Shown here in pieces: positions 27,523-36,055 of a stretch of DNA of 64,000 bases. The notes under the pieces are model-generated. The model saw nothing but the letters and a program-made list of their open reading frames with translations. It did no database searches and was not told the DNA's origin. The stretch's first letter is position 1. Each line of letters starts with the position of its first letter. This DNA is from an uncultured Clostridia bacterium (GTDB taxonomy: Bacteria > Bacillota > Clostridia > Christensenellales > Borkfalkiaceae). Location: the NCBI GenBank assembly GCA_934247935.1, contig CAKQKE010000002.1, positions 272,492 through 336,491 on the forward strand. The letters run 5' to 3'. The position numbers and the translations under genes were made by a program.

Positions 27523-28704
27523 TTATTTATCGGTTGTTTTATCGTTTTTATTTAAGTTTTTGCTTGCGGTTTCTCTTTTCTTTTTTTCGATTGCGGCATA
27601 AAGCATTTCTTCCATTCTCTTCATGCAGTCTTTTTGGTCGAACGCGCCCACCATGCTTTTATAACGCTTTTTATAGTTGTTTTTAATTTCGGGGTTTTCG
27701 TACCAAAAATCAATTTTTTCAGCCAAATCTTTTATATCGTCTTTTTTAAACAAATTGTTTTCGTCCAAAGCAAAAGCCCTCGTCGCGCTTCTCGGCGAAT
27801 CGTTGATTACCGGCACAAGTCCGCTTACAATCGCTTCGAGACACGAAATCGCCTCTATTTCGATTTTTGCCGTATGCACGTACAAATCCGCCCCGCGGAG
27901 CATTGGCAGCAACTCTTCACGAGAGAAAAACTTAAACTCGGCGTCAACGCCTTGTTTTTCGGCTAATTTTTTAAGTTTGTTTTCATACGGACCGGCACCT
28001 GCAAACACTAATTTTATATTGTCTTTGTGCTTGCAATGCGGCACCGCCTTAATCAAAAGATATTGCGCCTTTTCTCTGCTGTATCTGCCCGTACAAACGA
28101 TTGTAAACTTGTCCGAAACGCGCTTCGCCTCGCCGCCTTTGAAAAAACTTTCGTTTACGCCGTTGGAAATGACGACGCCGTCCGTTTTGTCGGTTGTCCC
28201 CTCGAAAACGTTTTTGATAAATTCGGTGGGATAATGCACGTAGTCGCAATAACGGTAAACGTGCTTATAGAAGTTTTTATAAACGAGTTTGTTGACAAAA
28301 CTTGCGTTCATCAGAAATACGTGCGCGGTAATATTCTCGGCTTGGCAGTGGAAACTTGCGGTGATTGGCAAATTATAAATATTGGCTATTTTAATAGCCT
28401 TGCGGGCAAGTCCGAAAGGTATAAGCAAATGCACTACGTCCGCGCCTTTTATCGCCTCGGTAAGCACTTTATCGTCGGTTTTAGCGAGAGAAACCCCGTT
28501 TTCCGCCAAAATTTTATTGCAAAACTTACCTAAATTTAGCGTCGGCGTAACGTAATAATTTTCCTTGCCCTTTTTATCCTTATCGCAGCACACAACGCGC
28601 ACCTGGTGTCCTTGTTCCGTCAAATAATCTATCAGATTAGTCGCAGCCATGGTAGTGCCGTTGTTTTTAGCACCCAGAACGTCGCAAACTATACAAACTT
28701 TCAT
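27523..28704 (-). CDS. GT4-family glycosyltransferase
   Basis: The 393-residue product has the GT-B fold pattern of family 4: N-terminal Rossmann with a Gly-containing loop (GAKNNGTTMAATNLIDYL), SFHCQAENI, VVISNGVNESFF, the donor-binding start CTGRYSREKAQ, VFAGAGPYE, and EIEAISCLEAIVSGLVPV, which is the E-x7-E region. It is most like diacylglycerol or phosphatidyl-myo-inositol-type glycosyltransferases of Clostridia; substrate not determined. The C-terminal 25 residues are Lys-rich. AAAGGAGA precedes the ATG. Monocistronic. Confidence 0.87.
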   Translation of the reverse strand: MKVCIVCDVLGAKNNGTTMAATNLIDYLTEQGHQVRVVCCDKDKKGKENYYVTPTLNLGKFCNKILAENGVSLAKTDDKVLTEAIKGADVVHLLIPFGLARKAIKIANIYNLPITASFHCQAENITAHVFLMNASFVNKLVYKNFYKHVYRYCDYVHYPTEFIKNVFEGTTDKTDGVVISNGVNESFFKGGEAKRVSDKFTIVCTGRYSREKAQYLLIKAVPHCKHKDNIKLVFAGAGPYENKLKKLAEKQGVDAEFKFFSREELLPMLRGADLYVHTAKIEIEAISCLEAIVSGLVPVINDSPRSATRAFALDENNLFKKDDIKDLAEKIDFWYENPEIKNNYKKRYKSMVGAFDQKDCMKRMEEMLYAAIEKKKRETASKNLNKNDKTTDK

Positions 28705-28769
28705 ACTTTCTCCTTTACGCTTTTTATTAACGTTGTCTAATTAGTATTGTGGGAAATTTAATCGTTTAC

Positions 28770-28869
28770 GTATTTCAAACCTTGGTAGAACAAACCGCAA
28801 ATACGGCATGGTTTTATGGTCTTCTGCATATTCTTGCGGCACGTAATGTTCTAATTGGGTTTGAAATAC
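28770..28869. repeat. 100-base multi-block inverted repeat
   Basis: Three blocks pair in order: GTATTTCAAACC with GGTTTGAAATAC, TAGAACA with TGTTCTA, and CGCAA with TTGCG, for 24 exact pairs separated by small internal loops and a 33-base terminal loop. It could be a structured RNA, a non-autonomous mobile remnant or an operator; no target duplication is obvious. Confidence 0.6.
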
Positions 28870-29059
28870 CTACGTTTAGTATATCTTATTTTTCCCTTTT
28901 TGGCAATAGATTTTCTTATCTTCGTTTTTTCTTAATAAATCTCAAACTTTTTTATTGCCGAACAACAAAAACGACACGTCATGCAATTTTGAGATTTAAA
29001 AAAATAATATATCTCAAATAAAATACATTTCACTCTTTGTCATCAAATTACTTAAAAAT

Positions 29060-29084
29060 AAAAAACGCATTCGCTGCGTTTTTT
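29060..29084 (-). terminator. Terminator of XRE regulator 1
   Basis: AAAAAACGCA/TGCGTTTTTT with TTCGC loop and T runs on both sides. Confidence 0.85.
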
Positions 29085-29102
29085 AGGATTTTATATATAG
29101 TT

Positions 29103-29315
29103 TTAAAATTCAGAAAGTCCAAGCAAGTAATCGGAAGACACGTCAAAAAGACGGCAAACAAATATAATCTGCTCGTAATTCAACTCAAATTTGCCGTTTT
29201 CAAATCTGCTATACTGTTGTTGAGTCATATTTAATTTGTCGGCAACTTGCCGCTGAGTAAATCCTGCTACCTTACGGCTTTCTTTTAATCTTTTCCCAAA
29301 TTCATCTTTAATCAT
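29103..29315 (-). CDS. XRE-family regulator 1
   Basis: A 70-residue Cro/CI-type DNA-binding protein, essentially one helix-turn-helix: GKRLKESRKVAGFTQRQVAD, KLNMTQQQYSRFENGKFE, and the ending DVSSDYLLGLSEF. It is divergent from the 29479 gene, and inverted-repeat operators lie between them, suggesting autoregulation and control of the cassette. It resembles the other two small XRE proteins at 39697 and 40212. Confidence 0.9.
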   Translation of the reverse strand: MIKDEFGKRLKESRKVAGFTQRQVADKLNMTQQQYSRFENGKFELNYEQIIFVCRLFDVSSDYLLGLSEF

Positions 29316-29332
29316 ATCTTTATAATATATAA

Positions 29333-29377
29333 TACATCACTTTATGGCTTGACATACATCACTAAATGATGTATTAT
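29333..29377 (+). promoter_or_regulatory. Promoter and operator of the accessory cassette
   Basis: TTGACA (29349-29354) and TATTAT (29372-29377), spacer 17. The spacer is a perfect inverted repeat TACATCA-ctaaa-TGATGTA (29355-29373), and a half-matching TACATCAC begins at 29333. A bound XRE dimer would block this promoter; which regulator binds is inferred from adjacency. Confidence 0.7.
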
Positions 29378-29478
29378 ATAATAAACAAACTTAAATGGGT
29401 GCTTAATATGAAGAGAATTACGATTTACATTTAGTAAACAACTAAAGCAATTACTTTGAAAACCAAAGGAGAACAAGA

Positions 29479-29745
29479 ATGAATAAAGAAACAAGTTTAA
29501 AAATTTTATCTCAAATGTACGTAAAGAAAAACGATATTTTAAATGAACGTTATATTTCGTACACCTACTCTTTTTATGATTTTTTTAATGATAAAGAAGA
29601 AATGAAAGAAGAATACGAAAATATTTTAAAAGAATTATATAAGTCGGGTTATGTAAAAATCGATTTAAAATCTTTATCGTCGTTTGATTGTGCAACAATT
29701 AAAATAACTGCAAAAGGAGTCACTTATGTTGAAGAAAATAAATAA
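29479..29745 (+). CDS. Small winged-helix-like protein (YjcQ-like)
   Basis: An 88-residue product with an N-terminal helix region (KETSLKILSQMYVKKND), a helix ILKELYKSGYVKI, and the ending TIKITAKGVTYVEENK, which matches the ITxKGxxYLE wing seen in YjcQ-like wHTH proteins. The family call is tentative. AAAGGAGA precedes the ATG, and its 3' end overlaps the next gene by 20 bases. Confidence 0.6.
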   Translation: MNKETSLKILSQMYVKKNDILNERYISYTYSFYDFFNDKEEMKEEYENILKELYKSGYVKIDLKSLSSFDCATIKITAKGVTYVEENK

Positions 29746-30961
29746 ATACTTATCTTTTATAATTTTATGTATTATATTAACCTGCGCAACTTTTTCGTTA
29801 GGATGCGCTGAAAAAAACAATAAAAAAGAAATAAAAATATACATCAACAATAAATATGTTCAATCTATATATACAGAATATACAGATTCGGCATCTGTTT
29901 ACAAAACAGCCGAATCTATAAAGCCTTCAGATATAAACACAGACCCTAATGATGACTACTATTTTTACGGTTGGTTTATCGATAAAAACTTTCAAACCCC
30001 GTTAACAAATGACACGCCTTGTACGGAAATTTCAAATCTATACGGAAAATGGATATATGTTTATAAAAATTGGTTTAGTTACTCTGTAGATTATGGCATA
30101 GCAACAATAACAAAATGTAGTAGTAGCACAACATTATTTGTAATACCCGCATATATAAATTCTTTCCCGGTAAAATTCATAAGTGATAATGCTTTTAATT
30201 ATAAAACCACTATAAAAACGGCTTTCATATGCAACGGAATAGAATACATAGACGGATTTGGGGCTTGTAATTCTATGACAAACATAATTATCCCAAATTC
30301 AGTCAAAAAATTTGGCAATCAATGCTTTATGGAATGCGCCCTACTTAAAAGTATAAACATTCCGGATAGCGTAACTTATATTGGCGATCATTGTTTTAAG
30401 AAATGCATATCTCTTAAAAGCATAACTATTCCGGACAGCGTAACCACTATCAGTGAATATGCATTTTTTGATTGCATCAGTTTAACAAACGTAACAATCG
30501 GAAACGGCGTAACCACTATCGGGGAATGCACATTCTATGGTTGCAGCAGTTTAACAAGCATAGAATGTGCAATTCCCGAAGGCGTAACAAGTATAGGTTT
30601 GGAAGCGTTCTATGGTTGCAGCAGTTTAACAAGCATAGCAATTCCCGAAGGCGTAACAAGTATAGGTTGGGGGGCGTTTTTTGGGTGTAGCAGTTTAACA
30701 AGTATAGCAATTCCCGAAGGCGTAACCAAAATCGGGGAATATACATTCTATGGTTGCAGCAGTTTAACAAACGTAACAATTCCAAAAAATATAAAAACTA
30801 TCGGTGTTGATGCTTTTAGCGGTTGTAAAAATTTAACCAAAATAGTATTCAGCGGAACAAAAAAACAATGGAATGCAATTAATAAAAAGGATAATTGGGA
30901 TACTAATACAGGTAACTATTCAATACAATGTACTGACGGAATAATAAATAAACAAAAATAA
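29726..30961 (+). CDS. BspA-type leucine-rich-repeat lipoprotein
   Basis: The 411-residue product has a signal peptide and lipobox (CATFSLGC-AEK), then a region with the FYGWFIDKNFQTPL pattern of Listeria-Bacteroides (InlB B-type) repeats, then about eight LRR_5/BspA repeats of 23 residues (CSSLTSIAIPEGVTSIG). It ends with the FSGTKKQWNAI cap common in such proteins. At DNA level the later repeats are nearly identical 69-base units (about 30530-30770), which favours copy-number change. BspA-like proteins are surface proteins of gut and oral bacteria that bind host or bacterial surfaces. GGAG lies within the upstream gene. Confidence 0.9.
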   Translation: MLKKINKYLSFIILCIILTCATFSLGCAEKNNKKEIKIYINNKYVQSIYTEYTDSASVYKTAESIKPSDINTDPNDDYYFYGWFIDKNFQTPLTNDTPCTEISNLYGKWIYVYKNWFSYSVDYGIATITKCSSSTTLFVIPAYINSFPVKFISDNAFNYKTTIKTAFICNGIEYIDGFGACNSMTNIIIPNSVKKFGNQCFMECALLKSINIPDSVTYIGDHCFKKCISLKSITIPDSVTTISEYAFFDCISLTNVTIGNGVTTIGECTFYGCSSLTSIECAIPEGVTSIGLEAFYGCSSLTSIAIPEGVTSIGWGAFFGCSSLTSIAIPEGVTKIGEYTFYGCSSLTNVTIPKNIKTIGVDAFSGCKNLTKIVFSGTKKQWNAINKKDNWDTNTGNYSIQCTDGIINKQK

Positions 30962-30973
30962 GGAGTTAAAAAT

Positions 30974-31210
30974 ATGTACAAAATTACAAATTTAAACGAA
31001 GCAAAAAAATATTTAGACTATTTATCTAAAAAATCTGTATCGGAATTCGATATCGAAGAATATTTACCTTTGCAAGAATTTTTCTTCAAAGATACTACCG
31101 ATGGCGTTAAAAGAGATATTCAAGCGTTTATTTTCAACGATTATTTAAACGGCAAAATCTCTTTCGACACCTTATTGAAAGAGATACAAAAGAACGGAGG
31201 AAAGTTTTAA
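30974..31210 (+). CDS. Hypothetical protein of the accessory cassette
   Basis: A 78-residue, acidic, helical product (LNEAKKYLDYLSKKSVSEFD; FNDYLNGKISFDTLLKEI). Not recognised. AAGGAG precedes the ATG and it follows the LRR gene by 12 bases, so it is co-transcribed. Confidence 0.65.
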   Translation: MYKITNLNEAKKYLDYLSKKSVSEFDIEEYLPLQEFFFKDTTDGVKRDIQAFIFNDYLNGKISFDTLLKEIQKNGGKF

Positions 31211-31219
31211 TTCTGTAAA

Positions 31220-31741
31220 ATGCATTATAACATTTCATTAAAACTTGTAGAGTCTTTGAAAAATTACATATTTAAAACATCAAGTTTAACCAATGATATC
31301 ATTTTGGAAAAAACCATTGATAGAATAGAATTTAGTTGTCCGATTAATCCATTGCCACTAAAAAACGAATATGTAAAAGCAATAATTGAAGTTTCTTCAA
31401 ACAACGGAAACATAACACTTAAACTACCCCTTTTTAATAATCAATTATCTCAAAAAGTCTTTTTTGAAAAAATTTCAAACAATTACAAAAATATTAAAAA
31501 TAGTAGCAAAGTATATAATGTTGAAAATTATTCGTTAAAACTAAAATTTGAAAATATTGACCTTGAAATAAACAACAATGATGGCTTTGCATATTTTTCT
31601 ACAAACGTAGATTTAAATCCGGCAATAAATGAATTACCGAATGAAAATATACGTCAAATAATTTTCGATAATATCTATAAATTATATTCGGCATTAATCG
31701 ACTTCGCAAATTATTTCAATATATCGATAGTTTTAATATAA
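31220..31741 (+). CDS. Hypothetical protein of the accessory cassette
   Basis: A 173-residue product rich in Asn, Ile and Lys, of mixed alpha/beta type, without signal peptide or membrane segment. Not recognised. A GGAGG sits 27 bases upstream, further than optimal, so the start is uncertain, but it lies only 9 bases past the preceding gene. Composition is distinctly more AT-rich than the flanking M48 gene. Confidence 0.6.
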   Translation: MHYNISLKLVESLKNYIFKTSSLTNDIILEKTIDRIEFSCPINPLPLKNEYVKAIIEVSSNNGNITLKLPLFNNQLSQKVFFEKISNNYKNIKNSSKVYNVENYSLKLKFENIDLEINNNDGFAYFSTNVDLNPAINELPNENIRQIIFDNIYKLYSALIDFANYFNISIVLI

Positions 31742-31816
31742 TAATTAATGTTTTCCCCTAACGTTTTGTCGGTAAAATAGATATGGTTTTAAAACTTTAC
31801 TTAATAATGCACCGTT

Positions 31817-31840
31817 TTTACGCAATACGTATGCGGTAAA
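31817..31840 (+). repeat. Dispersed palindrome copy
   Basis: TTTACGCAATACGTATGCGGTAAA, preceded by CCGTT and followed by CATGGCAAAAAC, the same trailing sequence type as the 6301 copy. Confidence 0.85.
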
Positions 31841-31868
31841 CATGGCAAAAACAATACACCATACCATA

Positions 31869-31905
31869 AAACCCCGCAAGCCGAACGGCTTGCGGGGTTT
31901 TTATT
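31869..31905. terminator. Convergent terminator
   Basis: A perfect 14-base stem AAACCCCGCAAGCC/GGCTTGCGGGGTTT with GAAC loop, T-rich on both strands, between the accessory cassette and the M48 gene. Confidence 0.92.
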
Positions 31906-31925
31906 TTTATCCTCTTAATATCTTA

Positions 31926-34016
31926 TTATTTATCCCTGTCGTAAATGCAAGAGTCAGGCACGTTTTTGACATGCGCGCCTTTCACGTCGTCAAGGTCAAA
32001 CAACGAAAATTGTTCGTCTTTTGAATCGAGATAACGGAACACCGCATGATACAACTCGTAAGTGCGCTTTCTGTTTGTTTTTGCGCCCGAAAACCTCTCT
32101 AAAATCACCGCATGCGTATAGCAATCCTGACTGATAAGTTTTTTCACTATGTAAATGCGCTTTACGGTTACGTGTTTGTCTATTTCAAGCACTTTTTGCA
32201 CGATTTCGTCGTGAACTTCTTTAGACAAATCGTCCGTTATAAGCGTGTCTTTTGCGGTAATTCTGCTTCTTTCGTTTTCGTTTTTGTAGTCGTTTTTAAA
32301 ATATTCTTTACTGCGCGAGCGATACTCTTCCAACCTTTCTGCATTGCCCGTCATACAACAGTATTGCCCTATCAGAGCCATGCCGTCTTCAACAAAATTA
32401 CTGTTGTCGTACAACGCTTCGTAAATCAAATCAATGCCGCCGTCGTCGAATTTGTACAGCATAAACATGCCCTTTCTGAACTTCGCGGTAGCCGTCGCAC
32501 TGCCCTTAAATTCGGCGATAACGCGGTCGCACAACTGCATTTCTTCGGTTTTTCTGCCGAGCGAATACAAATCTTCAAGCAAGTCGGCATAGCCGTCGGG
32601 AGTCAACTTTTCGCCGTCCTTTTTCCATTTTTCAACGTTGTAAAGGGGGTCGAGATAATAAATTCTTCTGCTGTCCGAATAATCGTAAGACATACTTTTC
32701 GCCACTAAATCGTCCACGAAAGCAATCGCGTGATTGCGGTCGGCTTCAAGCGGGTCGTAATCGGGAATTTCAATCGTTTCGTACTCGCTTATTCCCAACG
32801 CTTCAAGACGCATATTCAACGTAGGGTGCGTTGCCGAAAGAGAAATTATTTCGCGCTTTATAAGACCTTTCCAGAATTCCGCGCGTTTTTCCTTGGCTTG
32901 GTCAAACTCTCCCTTTAAAATTTCTATGTAATTCTTAGGCGGAGTTTCTCCTTTATATAAAAAGCAATCGTGGTCGTTTGCCTCGTCTTCCCAGAAAAAA
33001 TAATCGGTATACGCCAATTTTAAAAGCACAGACGCCGCCTCTTTTTTGCCCGCAATAAGCATCGCCTGGTCGGCGGCAAATTCGGATATCAGCGAGCATG
33101 CAAATCGGTATGCCTGATATTCCACTATATATTTCGCGTCGAGATAAGCAAACGGCACGGTCGCAAGTCCGTAAATCTGTCTGTCGTTAACGCACAAACC
33201 CTCGCCGTAAGAAATTTCTTTTAAGGACTTACCTTTATCGTAAGCGATATGTTTAAACTCATGCAAAAGCACCGCGTAAATTTCCTTTTCGGAAAGTTCC
33301 GCTATAAGCACTGCGCCCAACTGAATAGAAATAACGTCGCCGATATAGGCTATGCCGGCGTTGAATTGAGTCGTCAACGAAATGCGGATTTCTCCGCCGC
33401 AACCGAGTTGCTCCGCCGCCCTTTTAGCCACCGAATACAGCATGGGGAAATCTTTTTCCTTTACGTAAGACGGGTTGTCTTGAAACACCGCCTTGGGCGT
33501 TTTAAATCTGATGCGGAAAAACGCCACCGCACAAACTAAAATCGCATATAAACAGCCGAGATACACGACCACTGCTCTTGTGCTTTTCGACATTTTACCG
33601 CTTGAAATCATTATTCCTAAAAGACCGCCCATAAGCGTGCCCGCCACCCCGTAAAAAACGGCTATAAGCGCAGCGCGACGGCGCAAAACTTTAAGCGTTT
33701 CAAGTTTTTCCAAAGAACTTTGTTCCGCTTTTTCGCGGTGAGAAAGCATCCGTTCAAACAAGTCGTTGGGGTTTGTCTCGTTAAATTCTTTTATGAATTT
33801 GCCCTCTTTTACTTTTCCCAAAACACACACGGCAATCGTCGCCGCCACAATCAGCGCAATAAGCACTATCGCAGGGACAAAAAACGCCTTTGTAAACGAC
33901 TTTGGCAAATACGCCCCGCCCACTGTTGCGGCTATTGGAAATACAAGCGATAACAATGCCATAAGCGCGCCTCTCCACGTCCTTACCGTATGTTCTTTAG
34001 TCTGTTTTTCTTTCAT
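31926..34016 (-). CDS. M48-type membrane zinc peptidase
   Basis: The 696-residue product has two N-terminal membrane helices (around ALMALLSLVFPIAATVGGAY and FVPAIVLIALIVAATIAV), two more near residues 110-165, then an M48 peptidase core with LLHEFKHIAYD (HExxH near residue 252) and SEFAAD near 310 carrying the third metal ligand. The C-terminal 270 residues are helical and repeat-like (TPDGYADLLEDLYSLG), perhaps TPR. M48 relatives degrade or process membrane proteins. The extension makes it longer than HtpX (about 290 residues). AAAAGGA precedes the start. Confidence 0.82.
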   Translation of the reverse strand: MKEKQTKEHTVRTWRGALMALLSLVFPIAATVGGAYLPKSFTKAFFVPAIVLIALIVAATIAVCVLGKVKEGKFIKEFNETNPNDLFERMLSHREKAEQSSLEKLETLKVLRRRAALIAVFYGVAGTLMGGLLGIMISSGKMSKSTRAVVVYLGCLYAILVCAVAFFRIRFKTPKAVFQDNPSYVKEKDFPMLYSVAKRAAEQLGCGGEIRISLTTQFNAGIAYIGDVISIQLGAVLIAELSEKEIYAVLLHEFKHIAYDKGKSLKEISYGEGLCVNDRQIYGLATVPFAYLDAKYIVEYQAYRFACSLISEFAADQAMLIAGKKEAASVLLKLAYTDYFFWEDEANDHDCFLYKGETPPKNYIEILKGEFDQAKEKRAEFWKGLIKREIISLSATHPTLNMRLEALGISEYETIEIPDYDPLEADRNHAIAFVDDLVAKSMSYDYSDSRRIYYLDPLYNVEKWKKDGEKLTPDGYADLLEDLYSLGRKTEEMQLCDRVIAEFKGSATATAKFRKGMFMLYKFDDGGIDLIYEALYDNSNFVEDGMALIGQYCCMTGNAERLEEYRSRSKEYFKNDYKNENERSRITAKDTLITDDLSKEVHDEIVQKVLEIDKHVTVKRIYIVKKLISQDCYTHAVILERFSGAKTNRKRTYELYHAVFRYLDSKDEQFSLFDLDDVKGAHVKNVPDSCIYDRDK

Positions 34017-34334
34017 AATCCTTTTCCTTTTATTTTAAATTAAATTACTTTTATTTATATAATAATACGTCAAACGGGCATTTTTGCAATATTACACGCA
34101 TTAAAACACAAACGGCGCAACCGACTTATTAAAACACTAATTTTGCGGCAAACAAGCATTAAAACACGTAACATTTCAATATGTGGAATACGTTTTCCAC
34201 AACGTGGCGAACGACTATTAAAGCGACATCACAATTAAAACCGCGTTTATATCGACCGCCAAACTCCGTTGCTCACAAATTTCATGCCGAAACCATTTCA
34301 ATAAATTTTCGGTTTAAAATTTTCGTTTTAACTT
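34017..34334. other. Intergenic region with a short palindrome
   Basis: No gene. It holds the symmetric TGTGGAATACGTTTTCCACA (34182-34201), whose centre resembles the dispersed palindrome but whose arms do not. Confidence 0.5.
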
Positions 34335-34907
34335 TCACGCCGTAAAACGACGTGAAATAAAACGACTTAACCACTCGTAAGTATACTTGCGTAAATCGTC
34401 AGGAGTGGTTGCGGTTTGCCCGCGGCAATATTTGACGTATTCCGAAATTAGCCCGTCGATAAAAATATTCACTTCTATTTCGAGATGGTTTTTATCTTTA
34501 AGCCTTTTATCGTTGTAGCAAAGTTCGAGACATTTGGTTGAAGCAAGCATGGTAAGCCGCTTTGCGACGAAAAATATATCGTCCGACTTGCACATTTTCA
34601 TATATTCGTCGTTATTTTTTCTTATATAGGCAAAAAGTTCGTCGATGAATTTTGCAAAATTATCCGACGATAATAGCCTTGTATTATCGAAAAAATTGGT
34701 GATAAGTTCGTTTTCGTAGTCCTCCGCCACCCCGTAAATATCGTCGTAATGCGAATAAAACGTTCCGCGATTGATGTTGGCGCGCTTTGTAAGTTCGCTT
34801 ACGGAAATTTTGCCGATTTCTTTTTTTTCGGCGAGCATTTCGGCAAACGTCGCGCGTATAAGTTTGCGGGTTTTTGCCGAAGCGTTGTTTAAATTCTGAG
34901 CCTTCAT
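34335..34907 (-). CDS. TetR-family regulator
   Basis: The 190-residue product has the N-terminal TetR helix-turn-helix (TRKLIRATFAEMLAEKK; ISVSELTKRANINRGTFYSHY) and an all-helical ligand domain. It is divergent from the three-gene ABC exporter, with several inverted repeats between, so it most likely represses the exporter and itself until a ligand binds. Confidence 0.93.
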   Translation of the reverse strand: MKAQNLNNASAKTRKLIRATFAEMLAEKKEIGKISVSELTKRANINRGTFYSHYDDIYGVAEDYENELITNFFDNTRLLSSDNFAKFIDELFAYIRKNNDEYMKMCKSDDIFFVAKRLTMLASTKCLELCYNDKRLKDKNHLEIEVNIFIDGLISEYVKYCRGQTATTPDDLRKYTYEWLSRFISRRFTA

Positions 34908-34939
34908 TTTACACCTTTTTATAAAAATTTTAACACAGA

Positions 34940-35069
34940 TTGCGACAGTGTTGATATTTCAACAACGTCGCTTTATTTGTATTTACAATTGCGTTTTGTT
35001 CGAGTATACTACTGTACACAATATAATTATACTCAAAACAAAACAAGATGTCAACAATGTTGAAATAGC
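34940..35069. promoter_or_regulatory. TetR/ABC control region with inverted repeats
   Basis: Two TetR-like operators are seen: TGTTGA-tat-TTCAACA near 34949 and TCAACA-a-TGTTGA near 35051. Between them a wider inverted repeat, GTTTTGTTCGAGTATA with TATACTCAAAACAAAAC (34992-35045), encloses a TATAAT-like -10. Binding is inferred. Confidence 0.6.
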
Positions 35070-35119
35070 CGAGTCGGCATTGCTTCTTCAAATCTCAATC
35101 GGCTTAAAGGAAGGTATAA

Positions 35120-36055
35120 ATGAACGTTATCGAAGTAAAAAATCTTACGAAAGATTACGGCTCGGGAAGAGGCGTTTTCGACGTAAGCATCGCCGTTAAA
35201 AAAGGCGAAGTGTTCGGGTTTTTAGGGCCCAACGGCGCGGGTAAGTCGACTACGATAAGACATTTAATGGGTTTTTCAAAACCAGATAAAGGCGAAACGT
35301 ACATTCTCGGCAAACCCACTTTCGACCGCTACTACGAAATTTTAAACCACGTTGGATACATTCCGGGGGAAATTGCTCTTCCGCAAGGGCTTACGGGCTG
35401 GGAATTTATACGTATGATGCAGTCGCTTACAAAAATCAAAAACGAAGAAAGACTCAAGCAAATGCTTGACATGTTCGAACTTGACGACATTGCCCTTCGC
35501 GGCGAAACGAAGCGCATGAGTCTGGGAGTAAAACGTAAACTTGCCGTCGTTACGGCGTTTATGAGCGACCCGGAAGTGCTTATTTTAGACGAGCCGACAA
35601 GCGGTCTCGACCCCGTTATGCAAGAAACTTTCGTCAATTTTATTCACGAAGAAAAATCACGCGGCAAGACAATACTTTTGTCGAGCCACATTTTCTCCGA
35701 AATAGACTCCACTTGCGACCGCATTGCAATAATTAAAGACGGCAAAATAGTGTCTGAATTTATCGCCGACGATTTAAAACACGCCGCCCTTAAATATTAT
35801 TCGGTAAATTTCGCAAACGAAGAGGACGAGAAAAAGTTTGAAACCGAAAGCAAAAAATTGTCTTCTCTTAATATTATCGGAAAAGACGAAGACGGCGGAC
35901 TTAAAATGTCGCTCGAAGATAAAGACCTCAACGCGTTTATTGCTCTGTTATCCAAATGCAACGCGACGCAATTTTCAAACCGTCGCGAAACGCTTGAGGA
36001 CTACTTTATGAAGTTTTATAAAGAAGATAAAAATTTCGGAGGTGCGCTTAAATGA
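35120..36055 (+). CDS. ABC transporter ATP-binding protein 1
   Basis: The 311-residue ATPase has Walker A GPNGAGKST, the signature MSLGVKRKLAV, Walker B VLILDEPTSGLDP and the H-loop SSHIF. The C-terminal ~90 residues are of the type found in ABC-2 (DrrA/BcrA-like) exporters. It overlaps the next gene by 4 bases (ATGA). AAGGAAGG precedes the ATG. Confidence 0.95.
   Translation: MNVIEVKNLTKDYGSGRGVFDVSIAVKKGEVFGFLGPNGAGKSTTIRHLMGFSKPDKGETYILGKPTFDRYYEILNHVGYIPGEIALPQGLTGWEFIRMMQSLTKIKNEERLKQMLDMFELDDIALRGETKRMSLGVKRKLAVVTAFMSDPEVLILDEPTSGLDPVMQETFVNFIHEEKSRGKTILLSSHIFSEIDSTCDRIAIIKDGKIVSEFIADDLKHAALKYYSVNFANEEDEKKFETESKKLSSLNIIGKDEDGGLKMSLEDKDLNAFIALLSKCNATQFSNRRETLEDYFMKFYKEDKNFGGALK

Larger units (their letters stand above)
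28705..29102. other. Intergenic region with a large imperfect inverted repeat
   Basis: No convincing gene. It contains the 100-base fold at 28770-28869 and a terminator at 29060. Confidence 0.6.

Noticed and set aside
28749..29021. A 90-codon plus frame, and a 43-codon minus frame containing PYLRFVLPRFEIRKR
   Set aside because: Both are forced by the inverted repeat at 28770-28869; neither has a start site.
34182..34201. TGTGGAATACGTTTTCCACA counted as a family palindrome
   Set aside because: Only the ACGT centre is shared; the arms differ, so I left it out of the family count.
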